Positions 16,819 through 26,442 of a stretch of DNA of 64,000 nt are shown piece by piece (the first letter of the stretch is position 1; each line of letters starts with the position of its first letter). A program made the translations under genes and the position numbers. The DNA is taken from NCBI RefSeq assembly GCF_000315015.1, contig NZ_BAEP01000060.1, positions 1 through 64,000 on the forward strand, given 5' to 3'. Under the pieces are notes generated by a model. It saw only the letters and a list, made by a program, of their open reading frames with translations, had not been told where the DNA came from and did no database searches. The stretch comes from Paraglaciecola mesophila KMM 241. GTDB lineage: Bacteria > Pseudomonadota > Gammaproteobacteria > Enterobacterales > Alteromonadaceae.

Positions 16819-18477
16819 ATGCGCCAAATCATGTATTTAGGCATGCTTTCAGCTGGGCTTATGCTTGCTGGTTGCCAATCAGCAAATCAAAATGCAATCC
16901 AAGATGCCCCCGTCAAACAAAGTGTCCATGCTGATGCAGAACGAATTAAATCTCACTTACGTTTTTTATCTGATGACTTATTAGAAGGCCGTGATACTGG
17001 CTCTCGTGGTCATGAAATTGCTTCTTTGTACATTGCCTCAGAATTAGAAGGCTATGGCCTTAAACCTGCTGGCGATGACGGCAGTTTTTTACAACGCGCC
17101 CCTTTTCGCCAAGCATCACTTGATCAATCTTCACCCTCACTCGTGCTTGAAACCGCTAAAGGTAAGCTAGATTTAGCTTATCCTAAACAATACATCACTA
17201 GCGCAAGCCCAGTCAGTGAATTGGCCAGTGTCAAAGGACAATTGGTCTTTGCTGGGTACGGTATAGTTGCCCCAGAGCTTGAACATGATGATTACGCTGA
17301 CTTAGACGTAAAAGGCAAAGTTGTGGTGGTACTTTCTGGTAAACCGGCTTCTTTCCCCAGTGAAGAAGGTGCGCATTTTGGTTCAACCAATGAGAAGAAA
17401 CGCCACGCTGCAGAGCACGGCGCCATTGGTTACGTGACTATTACCACACCTACTGCTGAGAAGGTGCGACCTTATCAAAACCTTCTTAATTATATTCACA
17501 CGCCGACTGTACGCTGGTTAGACAAAAGCGGCCAGCCAGCCAATGTTTATCCTTCACTTAAAAACAGTGCTTATTTAAGTAAAGAAGCAGCTGAATTATT
17601 GTTTGCCAATGCAGATATGAATTTAGAGCAGATTTATCAGTTACTCGAGGAAGACGAGTCACCTAAAGGCTTCTCTTTGCCGGTAAGTATTGATTTCAGT
17701 AAGCGTAGCGCACACAAGACTATTAGTAGTCCTAATGTTGCGGCTATATTGGAAGGCTCAGATCCAACACTGAAGAATGAATATATTGTGTATTCAGCCC
17801 ACTCAGATCACATCGGGATCGCCAAAACAGTTAAGAAAGACAAGATCAACAATGGCGCCATGGACAACGCAACAGGTACTTCTGTGTTACTTGAAACAGC
17901 CCGCTTGTTTAGCCAACTGCCTGAGCGCCCTAAGCGTTCAATTTTATTTGTTGCGGTCACAGCAGAAGAAAAGGGCTTACTTGGCTCGGATTACTTCGCA
18001 CAAAACCCAACCGTGGCAAAGGACGCCATGGTGGCGAACGTTAATTTAGACATGCCCATTTTAACTTACGAGTTTAACGACGTCATTGCCTTTGGTGCGG
18101 ATCATAGTGATTTGAAGGAGTCAGTGAGTCTGGCAGCACAAAAAATTGGTTTAACCCTAAGCCCAGATCCGTGGCCTGAGCAGGCATTGTTTACCCGTTC
18201 TGATCACTACAGCTTTGTTAAGCAAGGTGTACCTTCAGTGTTTTTAGTACCTGGACTGCAATCAGCCGACCCAGCAGTTGATGGCAGTAAGAAATTCGGT
18301 GAATTTTTAGCAACTAATTACCACAAGCCAGGGGATGACTTTAATCAACCCTTTAACTGGAAGGCGGCAACTAAATTCGCTGAAGTGAATTATCATATCG
18401 GCCTCACCTTGGCTAACCAAGCTAAGCGATCTAGTTGGAATGAAGGTGACTTCTTCGGTGATACGTTTTCTAAATAG
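16819..18477 (+). CDS. M28 family zinc aminopeptidase, lipoprotein
   Basis: A 552-residue exported peptidase with a lipobox (LMLAGCQ). A PA domain is inserted (around VKGQLVFAGYGIVAPELE). The di-zinc M28 ligands are visible: YSAHSDHIG, NGAMDNATGT, TAEEKG, VNLDMP and TRSDHYSF. It should remove N-terminal residues from peptides at the cell envelope. It stands upstream of a DUF885 peptidase on the same strand (155-bp gap), making a peptide-degrading group. Confidence 0.92.
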   Translation: MRQIMYLGMLSAGLMLAGCQSANQNAIQDAPVKQSVHADAERIKSHLRFLSDDLLEGRDTGSRGHEIASLYIASELEGYGLKPAGDDGSFLQRAPFRQASLDQSSPSLVLETAKGKLDLAYPKQYITSASPVSELASVKGQLVFAGYGIVAPELEHDDYADLDVKGKVVVVLSGKPASFPSEEGAHFGSTNEKKRHAAEHGAIGYVTITTPTAEKVRPYQNLLNYIHTPTVRWLDKSGQPANVYPSLKNSAYLSKEAAELLFANADMNLEQIYQLLEEDESPKGFSLPVSIDFSKRSAHKTISSPNVAAILEGSDPTLKNEYIVYSAHSDHIGIAKTVKKDKINNGAMDNATGTSVLLETARLFSQLPERPKRSILFVAVTAEEKGLLGSDYFAQNPTVAKDAMVANVNLDMPILTYEFNDVIAFGADHSDLKESVSLAAQKIGLTLSPDPWPEQALFTRSDHYSFVKQGVPSVFLVPGLQSADPAVDGSKKFGEFLATNYHKPGDDFNQPFNWKAATKFAEVNYHIGLTLANQAKRSSWNEGDFFGDTFSK

Positions 18478-18631
18478 CAGCGTATAAGGCGCAATTGCCT
18501 TATTCACCAAAAACCAATGAGTGCAAGATTACCTAACTTGCACTCATTTTATGTCGTCATAAATATGCCTACAAAAGGTAAGGAAACAACCTTACTCATT
18601 CAATTTATAATAAAAAAATCAGGGAGCTAAC

Positions 18632-20488
18632 ATGAGACTATCTATCATCGCCCTTTCGCTTGCCGCTGCATCTTTGAATTTTGCTGCATTGAACGTACAA
18701 GCCCGTCAGAATAATGAATCCACCACACATACAGTCGACACCGCGCAAACGGAATCACAACGATTAGCCGACTTTTTTGCTAATAACTTTAAACAGCGAC
18801 TGCATCGCTCACCGCAGTTTCAGAGCTATTTAGGTTACAAGTGGGATTACGACAAGTGGAACAACATCAGTGAAACATTCATTGAACAAAGCAGCGAACT
18901 TGCCAAGAAGCAGCTAAACACGTTAAACAGTTTCGATGAAAGTCAGTTAAGCTCCGCAGAGAAAATCAGCTTAGCGCTAAATAAAGTGTCCTTAGAGCGC
19001 CAATTAGCTAATGATGAGTTTCGTCATCACACCTACATCATGGATCAGTTTAGTGCTTACCACACTATGGTCCCCAGCTTCTTGATTAATGTACACAGAG
19101 TGACCAATACGGAAGACGCTCTAGCTTACATTAGTCGTTTGCAAAGGGTAAAAACCCTGTTTTCGCAAGTCATTGACCAGCTACGTATTCGACAAAAAAT
19201 GGGCGTATTTCCACCAAAATGGTCATACGATCAGATGCTACAAGCATCAAAAAATGTGATTACCGGAGCCCCATTTGATAGTAGCGACAGCGCATCAAGT
19301 ATCTGGCAGGACTTTCAAGACAAAGCCAGCAAGTTAGAGATAACCGACAGCGAACGTAAGACCTTGCTTAATGATGCTAAAAACGCCCTTCTGACGTCCG
19401 TTAAGCCTGCGTATAAAGCACTCATTAGCGAGTTGGAAGTGCAGCGAGAGTTAACCCCTGAGGGTGATGGTGTATGGCGCTTGCCTAACGGCGACAAGTG
19501 GTACGAAAACCGCCTTGCATGGTTTACTACCACTGATTTAACCGCCGATGAAGTGCACAACATTGGCTTACAAAATGTTGAGCGTATTCATCAAGATATG
19601 CGCAGCATCATGAAAAAAGTAAAGTTTGACGGCAGTTTGAATGAATTTTTCGAATTTATGCGCAGCGATAAACAATTCTACTACGCCAATACGGACGAAG
19701 GTCGTGATGCTTATTTACTTGAAGCGAAAGCGCTTATCGACACCATGCGTGACAAACTACCTGAGTACTTTAGCTTAATTCCACAGGCTGAGATGGTCGT
19801 TAAACGTGTTGAGCCGTTTCGTGAAAAGTCAGCGGGCAAAGCGTTTTACCAAAGCCCTGCGAAAGATGGCTCTCGCCCAGGTATTTACTACGCAAACCTA
19901 TATGACATGAATGACATGCCTACCTATCAAATGGAAGCCTTGGCCTACCATGAAGGTATACCTGGTCATCATATGCAGCGAGCGATCGCTCAAGAGCTTG
20001 AGGGTATTCCTGAGTTTCAAAAGTACAGTTCATTTACTGCCTATACCGAAGGGTGGGGCCTGTATACTGAGGAGCTAGCCAAAGATATGGGATTTTATCA
20101 AGATCCATACTCTGACTTTGGTCGCTTGGCGATGGAGCTATGGCGTGCTTGTCGATTAGTGGTTGATACCGGTATTCACAGTAAAAAGTGGAGCCGTGAG
20201 CAAGCAATTAACTATCTCATCGAAAATACACCAAACCCAAAAAATGACTCGGTTAAAGCGATTGAGCGTTACATTGCTATGCCGGGCCAAGCGACGGCAT
20301 ATATGATTGGTAAGTTGAAGATCATGGAATTGCGTGCTTGGTCGCAAGCAGAACTGGGTGAGCAATTTGATATCCGTGGCTTTCATGCCCAAGTGCTAAA
20401 AGACGGCCCTGTGCCACTAAATATTCTTGAACAGAAAGTCAAAGCTTGGGTAGCGGATGTACAGCAGTCTGCGAATAAAGCGGGTTAG
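18632..20488 (+). CDS. DUF885 family zinc peptidase-like protein (second paralogue)
   Basis: A 618-residue exported protein with a signal peptide (MRLSIIALSLAAASLNFAA). It carries YHEGIPGHHMQ and YTEGWGLYTEELA, the same metal-site pattern as the 14379-16139 paralogue, and conserved family segments such as ELWRACRLVVDTGIH. RBS AGGGAGC precedes the ATG. A strong terminator follows. The function is assumed to be peptide hydrolysis outside the cytoplasm. Confidence 0.9.
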   Translation: MRLSIIALSLAAASLNFAALNVQARQNNESTTHTVDTAQTESQRLADFFANNFKQRLHRSPQFQSYLGYKWDYDKWNNISETFIEQSSELAKKQLNTLNSFDESQLSSAEKISLALNKVSLERQLANDEFRHHTYIMDQFSAYHTMVPSFLINVHRVTNTEDALAYISRLQRVKTLFSQVIDQLRIRQKMGVFPPKWSYDQMLQASKNVITGAPFDSSDSASSIWQDFQDKASKLEITDSERKTLLNDAKNALLTSVKPAYKALISELEVQRELTPEGDGVWRLPNGDKWYENRLAWFTTTDLTADEVHNIGLQNVERIHQDMRSIMKKVKFDGSLNEFFEFMRSDKQFYYANTDEGRDAYLLEAKALIDTMRDKLPEYFSLIPQAEMVVKRVEPFREKSAGKAFYQSPAKDGSRPGIYYANLYDMNDMPTYQMEALAYHEGIPGHHMQRAIAQELEGIPEFQKYSSFTAYTEGWGLYTEELAKDMGFYQDPYSDFGRLAMELWRACRLVVDTGIHSKKWSREQAINYLIENTPNPKNDSVKAIERYIAMPGQATAYMIGKLKIMELRAWSQAELGEQFDIRGFHAQVLKDGPVPLNILEQKVKAWVADVQQSANKAG

Positions 20489-20534
20489 GTACTAACTGGA
20501 GTTGGCGTAAATCATTGAAAGTATATGTAATAGT

Positions 20535-20571
20535 AAAAAGCCCGTTGAGTTGTTACTCAACGGGCTTTTTT
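20535..20571. terminator. Bidirectional terminator between DUF885 gene and slmA
   Basis: An AAAAAGCCCGTTGAGT stem pairs with ACTCAACGGGCTTTTT around a TGTT loop, with A and T tracts on either side. It serves the convergent plus-strand DUF885 gene and minus-strand slmA. Confidence 0.93.
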
Positions 20572-20591
20572 ATGTGCAAATTTTAACGTAG

Positions 20592-21185
20592 CTAGTTCAA
20601 AAAGAACTGGGTGCTAATTAGTTGCCATTGGTCGTTGAAGCCTTCTGTTGGGCGACGGGTAAATTTACTGCGAATAAATAGATTAATGCGCCCGTCTACA
20701 TAACAAATAAGGAAATTCGCAATTATGGCCTCTTCAGCGGGCAGTGATTTACCTTCACGTAATTTTCTTTCTCTGAGAACTTGTTTTAACTGGGTTTCTA
20801 AACGTTCAAATAATTGGGCTATTCGTTCACGCAATCGGTCTTGCTCGCCCATTAAAGCGTCACCGTTTAAGATGCGCGTAATCCCCGGGTTTTTCTCCGC
20901 AAAGCCAAGTATGAGGCGCAGAATGAGTTGGCAGCGAGTCGTGGAGTCTTTTTCTTCATTAATAATTTTATTAATACGCGAAAAAAGTGTTTCTTCAATA
21001 AACTCTATTAAGCCCTCAAACATGCGGGCCTTGCTGGGAAAGTGACGGTACAGCGCGGCTTCTGACACGCCAACATGAGCAGCTAATTTAGCGGTAGTGA
21101 TCCGCTGGCCTGGGTTGGTTTGCAGCATACTGGCAAGTGCTTGTAATATTTGCGCACGGCGATTTATCTTTTTTGCTATAGCCAT
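20592..21185 (-). CDS. slmA: Nucleoid occlusion factor SlmA (TetR family)
   Basis: A 197-residue TetR-family protein: N-terminal HTH ([20 protein letters not shown]) followed by the SlmA ligand region ([40 protein letters not shown]). SlmA binds specific chromosomal sites and blocks FtsZ assembly over the nucleoid. The gene lies downstream of coaBC, as in other gammaproteobacteria, but dut, which normally lies between them, is absent here. Confidence 0.95.
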   Translation of the reverse strand: MAIAKKINRRAQILQALASMLQTNPGQRITTAKLAAHVGVSEAALYRHFPSKARMFEGLIEFIEETLFSRINKIINEEKDSTTRCQLILRLILGFAEKNPGITRILNGDALMGEQDRLRERIAQLFERLETQLKQVLRERKLREGKSLPAEEAIIANFLICYVDGRINLFIRSKFTRRPTEGFNDQWQLISTQFFLN

Positions 21186-21247
21186 TTTCTATCCTAAAGT
21201 GACCTCTGTGTGCGTTATTACCTAACGAGCTTTATCCCTAGTGTGGT

Positions 21248-22501
21248 TTATATTGTTTTTAATGCGTGACGCTGAGCAACTAAGGTCATTAGCGAAATTG
21301 CCAACTGACTCTTATCGGCAACGCCAAGGTTTTTTCCACCATTATTCCAATAAACATTGAGTGCGTTTTGCTCGCTATTGAAGCCTAAACCGGCTTGGGA
21401 TACGTCGTTTGCGGCAATCATATCGAGCTTTTTGCGTTTCAGTTTGTCTTGTGCGTAATGAGCCACGTCTTGTGTTTCAGCGGCGAAGCCAACCGTGAAA
21501 GGAGGTTGAGCTAAATGGGCAACATCACTAAGGATATCAGGGTTTCTAGTAAAAGTAAGTGTTAACTCCGTATCGGACTTCTTAATTTTCTGCTCAATTT
21601 TTTGCTGTGGTTTGTAATCTGCTACGGCGGCGCAACCGATGAATATGTCGCAATTTAGCTGCATACTATCTGACTGCGTGCCACTAACCTTGGGGTTAAT
21701 CACGGCTGTCATAACGGCTTTGTGCATTTGCTCTGCGCTGACCACATCAATTACATCAACACCTGCTGGGCGCGGTAAATTTACCGGCCCTGATACCAAG
21801 GTGACTCTAGCACCTAAAGCAACAGCCGCTTTCGCTAACGCGTAGCCCATTTTACCTGAGCTGTGATTGCTAATGAAGCGCACGGGATCAATTTCTTCCC
21901 GTGTTGGCCCTGCTGTAATCACAATATGCCTGTTGGCGAGCAAGGGCTCTATTGGACTTTGGGCTAACATGCTGGCGATATCGACCGGCTCTAACATTCG
22001 GCCCAAGCCAACATCGCCGCAAGCTTGCTCACCTGGAGCAGGACCTAGAATAGTGACACCTCTTTGTTGTAATACGCCTAGGTTTGCCTGTGTCGCTTTG
22101 GCATGCCACATCTGCTGATTCATTGCAGGTGCGATGTAAATGGGCGCGCTGGTGGCCAAGCACAAAGTCGATAATAAATCATCCGCCAAACCGTGAGCTA
22201 ATTTGGCCATAAAGTTTGCTGTGGTTGGCGCAATGAGCACTTTATCAGCCCATTTCGCCAGCTCTATGTGGCCCATAGCGGCTTCCGCGTTGCGATCCAA
22301 TAGGTCATCACCTACAGGGTTACCTGAGACCGCCTGTAAAGCCAGCGGGCTTACAAACTCTGCGGCCGATGCACTCAACACGCAGCGCACCTGTGCGCCA
22401 AGCGCAGTGAGCTTTCTGACTAAATCTGGGGCTTTATAGGCTGCTATACCGCCTGTTATACCAAGTAGGATCTTCTGTTGGGCTAATTGCATAGGGATCA
22501 T
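21248..22501 (-). CDS. coaBC: Bifunctional CoaBC (PPC synthetase/decarboxylase)
   Basis: A 417-residue enzyme of coenzyme A synthesis. The N-terminal flavoprotein CoaC domain has the catalytic histidine (GHIELAKWAD), the substrate-recognition PAMNQQMW and the redox cysteine (EQACGDVGLGRM). The C-terminal CoaB domain begins VITAGPTREEIDPVRFISNH. It joins cysteine to 4'-phosphopantothenate using CTP, then decarboxylates the product. The start could also be the ATG three codons in. Divergent from radC, as in many relatives. Confidence 0.96.
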   Translation of the reverse strand: MIPMQLAQQKILLGITGGIAAYKAPDLVRKLTALGAQVRCVLSASAAEFVSPLALQAVSGNPVGDDLLDRNAEAAMGHIELAKWADKVLIAPTTANFMAKLAHGLADDLLSTLCLATSAPIYIAPAMNQQMWHAKATQANLGVLQQRGVTILGPAPGEQACGDVGLGRMLEPVDIASMLAQSPIEPLLANRHIVITAGPTREEIDPVRFISNHSSGKMGYALAKAAVALGARVTLVSGPVNLPRPAGVDVIDVVSAEQMHKAVMTAVINPKVSGTQSDSMQLNCDIFIGCAAVADYKPQQKIEQKIKKSDTELTLTFTRNPDILSDVAHLAQPPFTVGFAAETQDVAHYAQDKLKRKKLDMIAANDVSQAGLGFNSEQNALNVYWNNGGKNLGVADKSQLAISLMTLVAQRHALKTI

Positions 22502-22635
22502 TTTGCTATCTTACTCATTTTATACGGCCATTATTGGCTGGAATAGACCGCTTTTGCTAGGCTTAATTTCCACTTAATTTCTATTTCGTACCGGTAGTAG
22601 GCGCAAAAAAGAAACGTTTAATAAGACAGGGACGC

Positions 22636-23310
22636 ATGAAAATAACCCAATGGCCTGCCCATGAAAGACCAAGAGAAAAGCTGCTCACCCGAGGGCCCGA
22701 TGCCTTGTCTGATGCGGAGCTATTGGCAATATTTCTGCGAACGGGCATTAAGGGCTCAAGTGCCGTTGACTTGGCGCGCAACCTTCTTAATACCTTTGGC
22801 TCGTTGCGTGGTTTAATCAGTGCGAGTCAGCAAGATTTCTGTTTAGCCAAAGGGCTAGGTGAAGCGAAATTTGTGCAATTGCAAGCATCCATCGAGTTAA
22901 GTCAGCGTTTTTTTGCCGAGCAATTGCAACGTGAAACCGTGTTTAACAGTGCTCAACAAACCAAGCACTTTTTGATCGCCCAATTGCGTGACGAGCCCAA
23001 TGAGGTGTTTGGCATGCTGCTGCTAGACAGTCAGCACCAATTGATCAAATTTCGCAAAATGTTCTTCGGCACCATCGATAGCGCATCGGTTTACCCTCGT
23101 GTGTTAGTGAAGCAGGCGCTAGAAGATAACGCTGCTGCAGTGATATTGACTCACAATCATCCTTCAGGCATAGCTGAGCCAAGCCAAGCCGATGAGCACA
23201 TCACCGCGAGGATTATCAGCGCTATGAGCTTATTAGACATTAAAGTGCTTGATCACCTTGTGGTTGGGGACGGTGTTGCAGTTTCATTCGCTGAGCGAGG
23301 TTTGATTTAA
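22636..23310 (+). CDS. radC: RadC family JAB-domain protein
   Basis: A 224-residue protein with an N-terminal HhH-like region ([20 protein letters not shown]) and a JAB/MPN metalloprotease-like domain with the HNHPSG motif ([17 protein letters not shown]) and a distal acidic residue. Historically named a DNA-repair protein; its biochemical role remains unclear. Its location next to coaBC and upstream of rpmBG is the classic gammaproteobacterial arrangement, although a glycosyltransferase gene interrupts it here. Confidence 0.95.
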   Translation: MKITQWPAHERPREKLLTRGPDALSDAELLAIFLRTGIKGSSAVDLARNLLNTFGSLRGLISASQQDFCLAKGLGEAKFVQLQASIELSQRFFAEQLQRETVFNSAQQTKHFLIAQLRDEPNEVFGMLLLDSQHQLIKFRKMFFGTIDSASVYPRVLVKQALEDNAAAVILTHNHPSGIAEPSQADEHITARIISAMSLLDIKVLDHLVVGDGVAVSFAERGLI

Positions 23311-23437
23311 CCGTAGCTTGACGACTCGGCCTTGAGGCTCGCTAACTACCACAAAAGTGTCACGTGTTGGTCATGTCATTGTCAAATAAACGAGATTAGA
23401 TAACGGCATTACTCCTAATGTCTAAATCGGTCTCATT

Positions 23438-24250
23438 ATGAAAATATCTGTTATTTTTACCACCTACAATTCTCCCGTTTGGCTTGAAAAGGTATTGTGG
23501 GGCTTTCATTATCAAACGGATAAAAATTTTGAGCTGATCATCGCAGATGATGGTTCAACGTCGGATACGAAAGCCTGTATCGAGCGCTTCGCCCACACCT
23601 CAGACATGGACATTAAACATGTTTGGCAAAAAGACGAAGGCTTTCAAAAGTCGCGCATAATGAATAAAGCGCTGGTTGCTAGCACGTGTGATTATGTGCT
23701 GTTTACCGATGGCGATTGTATTCCTAGGCGAGATTTTGTTGCTGTGCACAAGGCCCATGCCCGACCAGGTAAATTTCTTTCGGGAGGTTATTTTAAACTT
23801 CCCATGCCCACTAGTGATTTAATTAATCAGCAACATATTGCCTCAGGCCAGGCGTTTGAGCGAAGTTGGCTGGTGGAAAATGGCGTTAAACGTAACCGCA
23901 AATTGGGGAAATTAACCACCTTGCAATGGAAGCGCAGGGTGCTAAATTCGGTCACACCGGCTAAACCAACCTGGAATGGGCACAATGCTTCTGGCTGGCG
24001 CGATGATATTTTTGCGGTAAACGGTTTTGATGAGAGAATGCAGTACGGTGGGCAAGACAGGGAGTTAGGCGAGCGCTTGTTTAATCGTGGCGTGAGAGGC
24101 ATTCAAATTCGCTATTCTGCAGCCTGCCTGCATTTAGAGCATGATCATAGCTATGTTACACCTAACATGATTGCTAGAAATAAAGCTATTCGAGCGACCA
24201 CAAAATCAAATAAATTAACCCGTACCGCTTATGGCATTATAAAAGACTAG
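23438..24250 (+). CDS. GT2 family glycosyltransferase
   Basis: A 270-residue GT-A fold enzyme: N-terminal MKISVIFTTYNSPVWLEKVL, the nucleotide-sugar motif IIADDGSTSD, the metal-binding YVLFTDGDCIPRRDF, and a galactosyltransferase-like C-terminal segment with NGFDERMQYGGQDRELGERL. It likely adds a sugar to a surface glycan or LPS; donor and acceptor are unknown. It lies between radC and rpmB, an unusual spot for such a gene, and could be an insertion into a conserved block. Confidence 0.88.
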   Translation: MKISVIFTTYNSPVWLEKVLWGFHYQTDKNFELIIADDGSTSDTKACIERFAHTSDMDIKHVWQKDEGFQKSRIMNKALVASTCDYVLFTDGDCIPRRDFVAVHKAHARPGKFLSGGYFKLPMPTSDLINQQHIASGQAFERSWLVENGVKRNRKLGKLTTLQWKRRVLNSVTPAKPTWNGHNASGWRDDIFAVNGFDERMQYGGQDRELGERLFNRGVRGIQIRYSAACLHLEHDHSYVTPNMIARNKAIRATTKSNKLTRTAYGIIKD

Positions 24251-24269
24251 GGTTTTTATCAGTTAATCG

Positions 24270-24298
24270 TTGAATTAAATAGCTGTTTGCTGTATAAA
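24270..24298 (+). promoter_or_regulatory. Putative sigma-70 promoter of rpmB-rpmG
   Basis: TTGAAT (24270-24275) and TATAAA (24293-24298) are separated by 17 bp, upstream of rpmB. This is a good fit to the housekeeping consensus, judged by eye. Confidence 0.5.
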
Positions 24299-24389
24299 AT
24301 GCGCCCTCTTGTTGATAGCTAAAGCTGGCACGCGTATTTGCATGCTTGTCAGAGCTAAATATTTTTAGAATTGTTTGGAGACAAATACG

Positions 24390-24626
24390 ATGTCCAAAGT
24401 ATGTATAGTGACAGGCAAGCGTCCAGCGGTAGGTAACAACCGTTCACACGCTAAAAACTCGACTCGTCGTCGTTTTTTGCCAAATCTACAAACCCACCGT
24501 TTTTGGGTTGAAAGCGAAAACCGTTTCGTTAAATTGCGTTTATCTGCTAAAGGTATGCGTATTATTGATAAGAAAGGTATTGATTCAGTATTAACTGATA
24601 TCCGTGCCAATGGCGTAAAAATTTAA
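24390..24626 (+). CDS. rpmB: 50S ribosomal protein L28
   Basis: A 78-residue ribosomal protein, [17 protein letters not shown], with the family core [19 protein letters not shown] longer frame begins at 24375, but the ATG at 24390 has TTTGGAG upstream and gives the standard L28 N-terminus. It forms an operon with rpmG, 12 bp downstream. Confidence 0.98.
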   Translation: MSKVCIVTGKRPAVGNNRSHAKNSTRRRFLPNLQTHRFWVESENRFVKLRLSAKGMRIIDKKGIDSVLTDIRANGVKI

Positions 24627-24638
24627 GGAACACAGATT

Positions 24639-24794
24639 ATGCGTGATAAAATCAAGTTAGTGTCTTCTGCTGGTACCGGTTTTTACTACACCACAGATAA
24701 AAACAAACGTAACATGCCTGGCAAAATGGAGATCAAAAAGTTTGATCCTAAAGTACGTCAGCACGTTTTGTTTAAAGAAGCCAAAATTAAGTAA
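24639..24794 (+). CDS. rpmG: 50S ribosomal protein L33
   Basis: A 51-residue protein starting [18 protein letters not shown] and ending VLFKEAKIK, with the [10 protein letters not shown] signature of L33. It has no cysteines, so it is the zinc-independent form. RBS AAGGAAC precedes it. Cotranscribed with rpmB and followed by a terminator. Confidence 0.98.
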   Translation: MRDKIKLVSSAGTGFYYTTDKNKRNMPGKMEIKKFDPKVRQHVLFKEAKIK

Positions 24795-24819
24795 TTAATA
24801 CTTGTTTTGTCTCCCGAAA

Positions 24820-24844
24820 GACCCGGCGTATGTCGGGTTTTTTG
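24820..24844 (+). terminator. Rho-independent terminator after rpmG
   Basis: ACCCG pairs with CGGGT around an 8-base loop, followed by a run of six T. It closes the rpmB-rpmG operon. Confidence 0.8.
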
Positions 24845-24944
24845 CGTTTTACTTTCTCTCGTAAACCTACCAAATAGACTGTTTTCTGTTGTGCATTACA
24901 TGACATAATCAGTCAATGCATTCGTTACTTTACTCTATCTCACG

Positions 24945-25502
24945 ATGATCCGATTGACGTCCCGCGCATGGAATAATGTATTGATTATTTCGATGTTGCT
25001 GCTGATTTTGATGTTTAACCTCACTGGAAATCTGTTTTCCGGCAGTGGCGTTAAAGATGAACCTATTGATAAGCTTGTCCCCACTGACGCAATGCTCACG
25101 AGCATTGTCACCCATGCCTATACCCTCGAGCGAGTAGGCAGAGGATGGCGCTTTTTGCGGGCTCTCAAAGACGGCAATAATGACGACCTTGCAGACAACG
25201 ATGATGGGGGCGAGCGTACAGCGAACAAGAACACCGAAACTAGCGACAATGAAATAGACAATCAGGAACTCACAGACAACGTCTTTGCATGGCAAGAAGC
25301 CTTGCTTGAGCCTATAGGTGAGGCGACGCTAGCGGGCGCGACTCAGGTCAATGTTTGGTTAGCGGGAGAAAGCGCCCCCCGTCACTATCTGTTTTTTCAA
25401 GTCGGTGCTGACATGCTGGTGCAATACCCAGCACAAGGCGCTCAACTTTATAAAGTAACCAACAAAACATGGTCTGAGCTTTTTTTTGAGGAAAGCTTTT
25501 AA
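24945..25502 (+). CDS. Membrane-anchored protein of unknown function
   Basis: 185 residues: one N-terminal membrane helix (VLIISMLLLILMFNLTGNLF), an acidic low-complexity linker (~85-115, rich in D, N, E and T) and a C-terminal region (VNVWLAGESAPRHYLFFQV) that is probably beta-rich. I recognise no family. It sits directly upstream of mutM on the same strand (41-bp gap) and may share its transcript, which does not by itself imply a role in repair. Confidence 0.75.
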   Translation: MIRLTSRAWNNVLIISMLLLILMFNLTGNLFSGSGVKDEPIDKLVPTDAMLTSIVTHAYTLERVGRGWRFLRALKDGNNDDLADNDDGGERTANKNTETSDNEIDNQELTDNVFAWQEALLEPIGEATLAGATQVNVWLAGESAPRHYLFFQVGADMLVQYPAQGAQLYKVTNKTWSELFFEESF

Positions 25503-25543
25503 CAAGTGTTTTTTTAACCAATACCTTTTAACGGACACACCCC

Positions 25544-26356
25544 ATGCCTGAATTACCCGAAGTTGAAGTGAGCCGTTTAGGCATTAGCCCGCACTTAATT
25601 GGTCAGCATATTGAGCAGATCATTGTGCGCCATAAACAATTACGTTGGTTGGTGCCTGATGACGTGCATTTAGCTGAGGGGCACAAGGTGAATCACGTGC
25701 GTCGCCGTGCCAAGTACCTATTTATTGATACCGATGTAGGTAGCATTATTTTGCATTTGGGTATGTCGGGTAAATTACGGATTGTGAACAGTGAAACACC
25801 GGTTATTAAACATGATCATGTCGATATCGTATTGACCAACGGCGTGTGCTTACGTTTTAACGACGCTCGCCGCTTTGGTGCTTGCCTTTGGCAAAGCGTC
25901 AATGACCCCGAAATCGGTATGATAGCTGCTCTTGGGCCTGAGCCATTGACATCTGACTTTGATGGGCAACGCTTATATGATCTTTCTCGCACCAAGAGCG
26001 TGCCAGTAAAAAACTTTATCATGGACAACAAAGTCGTGGTGGGTGTGGGGAATATCTACGCCAACGAGTCTTTATTTATTGCTGGTATCGACCCACGCAA
26101 AGCAGCTAAAAAAGTCAGTAAAAAAAGTTACTTAGAGTTAGGTGACATCATTAAGCAGGTACTCGCAAAAGCGATAGAGCAGGGCGGTACAACCTTAAAA
26201 GACTTTACCCAAGCGGATGGTAACCCAGGTTATTTTGCACAGCACTTGCGCGTGTATGGACGTAAAGGTCAAGCGTGCGAAGTCTGCGACAGCGAAATTC
26301 AGTCGGTGACCCTAGGGCAGCGCAATACCTTCTTTTGTGAGCAGTGCCAAAAATAG
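25544..26356 (+). CDS. mutM: Formamidopyrimidine-DNA glycosylase (Fpg/MutM)
   Basis: A 270-residue base-excision repair enzyme for 8-oxoguanine. It begins MPELPEVEVSR with the catalytic Pro and Glu, contains the helix-two-turn-helix region (VVVGVGNIYANESLF) and ends in a four-cysteine zinc finger (CEVCDSEIQS ... FFCEQCQK). MutY, acting in the same 8-oxoguanine system, is encoded at 54175-55239. Confidence 0.98.
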   Translation: MPELPEVEVSRLGISPHLIGQHIEQIIVRHKQLRWLVPDDVHLAEGHKVNHVRRRAKYLFIDTDVGSIILHLGMSGKLRIVNSETPVIKHDHVDIVLTNGVCLRFNDARRFGACLWQSVNDPEIGMIAALGPEPLTSDFDGQRLYDLSRTKSVPVKNFIMDNKVVVGVGNIYANESLFIAGIDPRKAAKKVSKKSYLELGDIIKQVLAKAIEQGGTTLKDFTQADGNPGYFAQHLRVYGRKGQACEVCDSEIQSVTLGQRNTFFCEQCQK

Positions 26357-26442
26357 CCACACGATTTTGAATAAAAACCAAGAGCACCAAAAGGCTTAAA
26401 GCATGCTCGCCCGTCTCTAGTGCTTGCGGGCGTCACGCGCCT

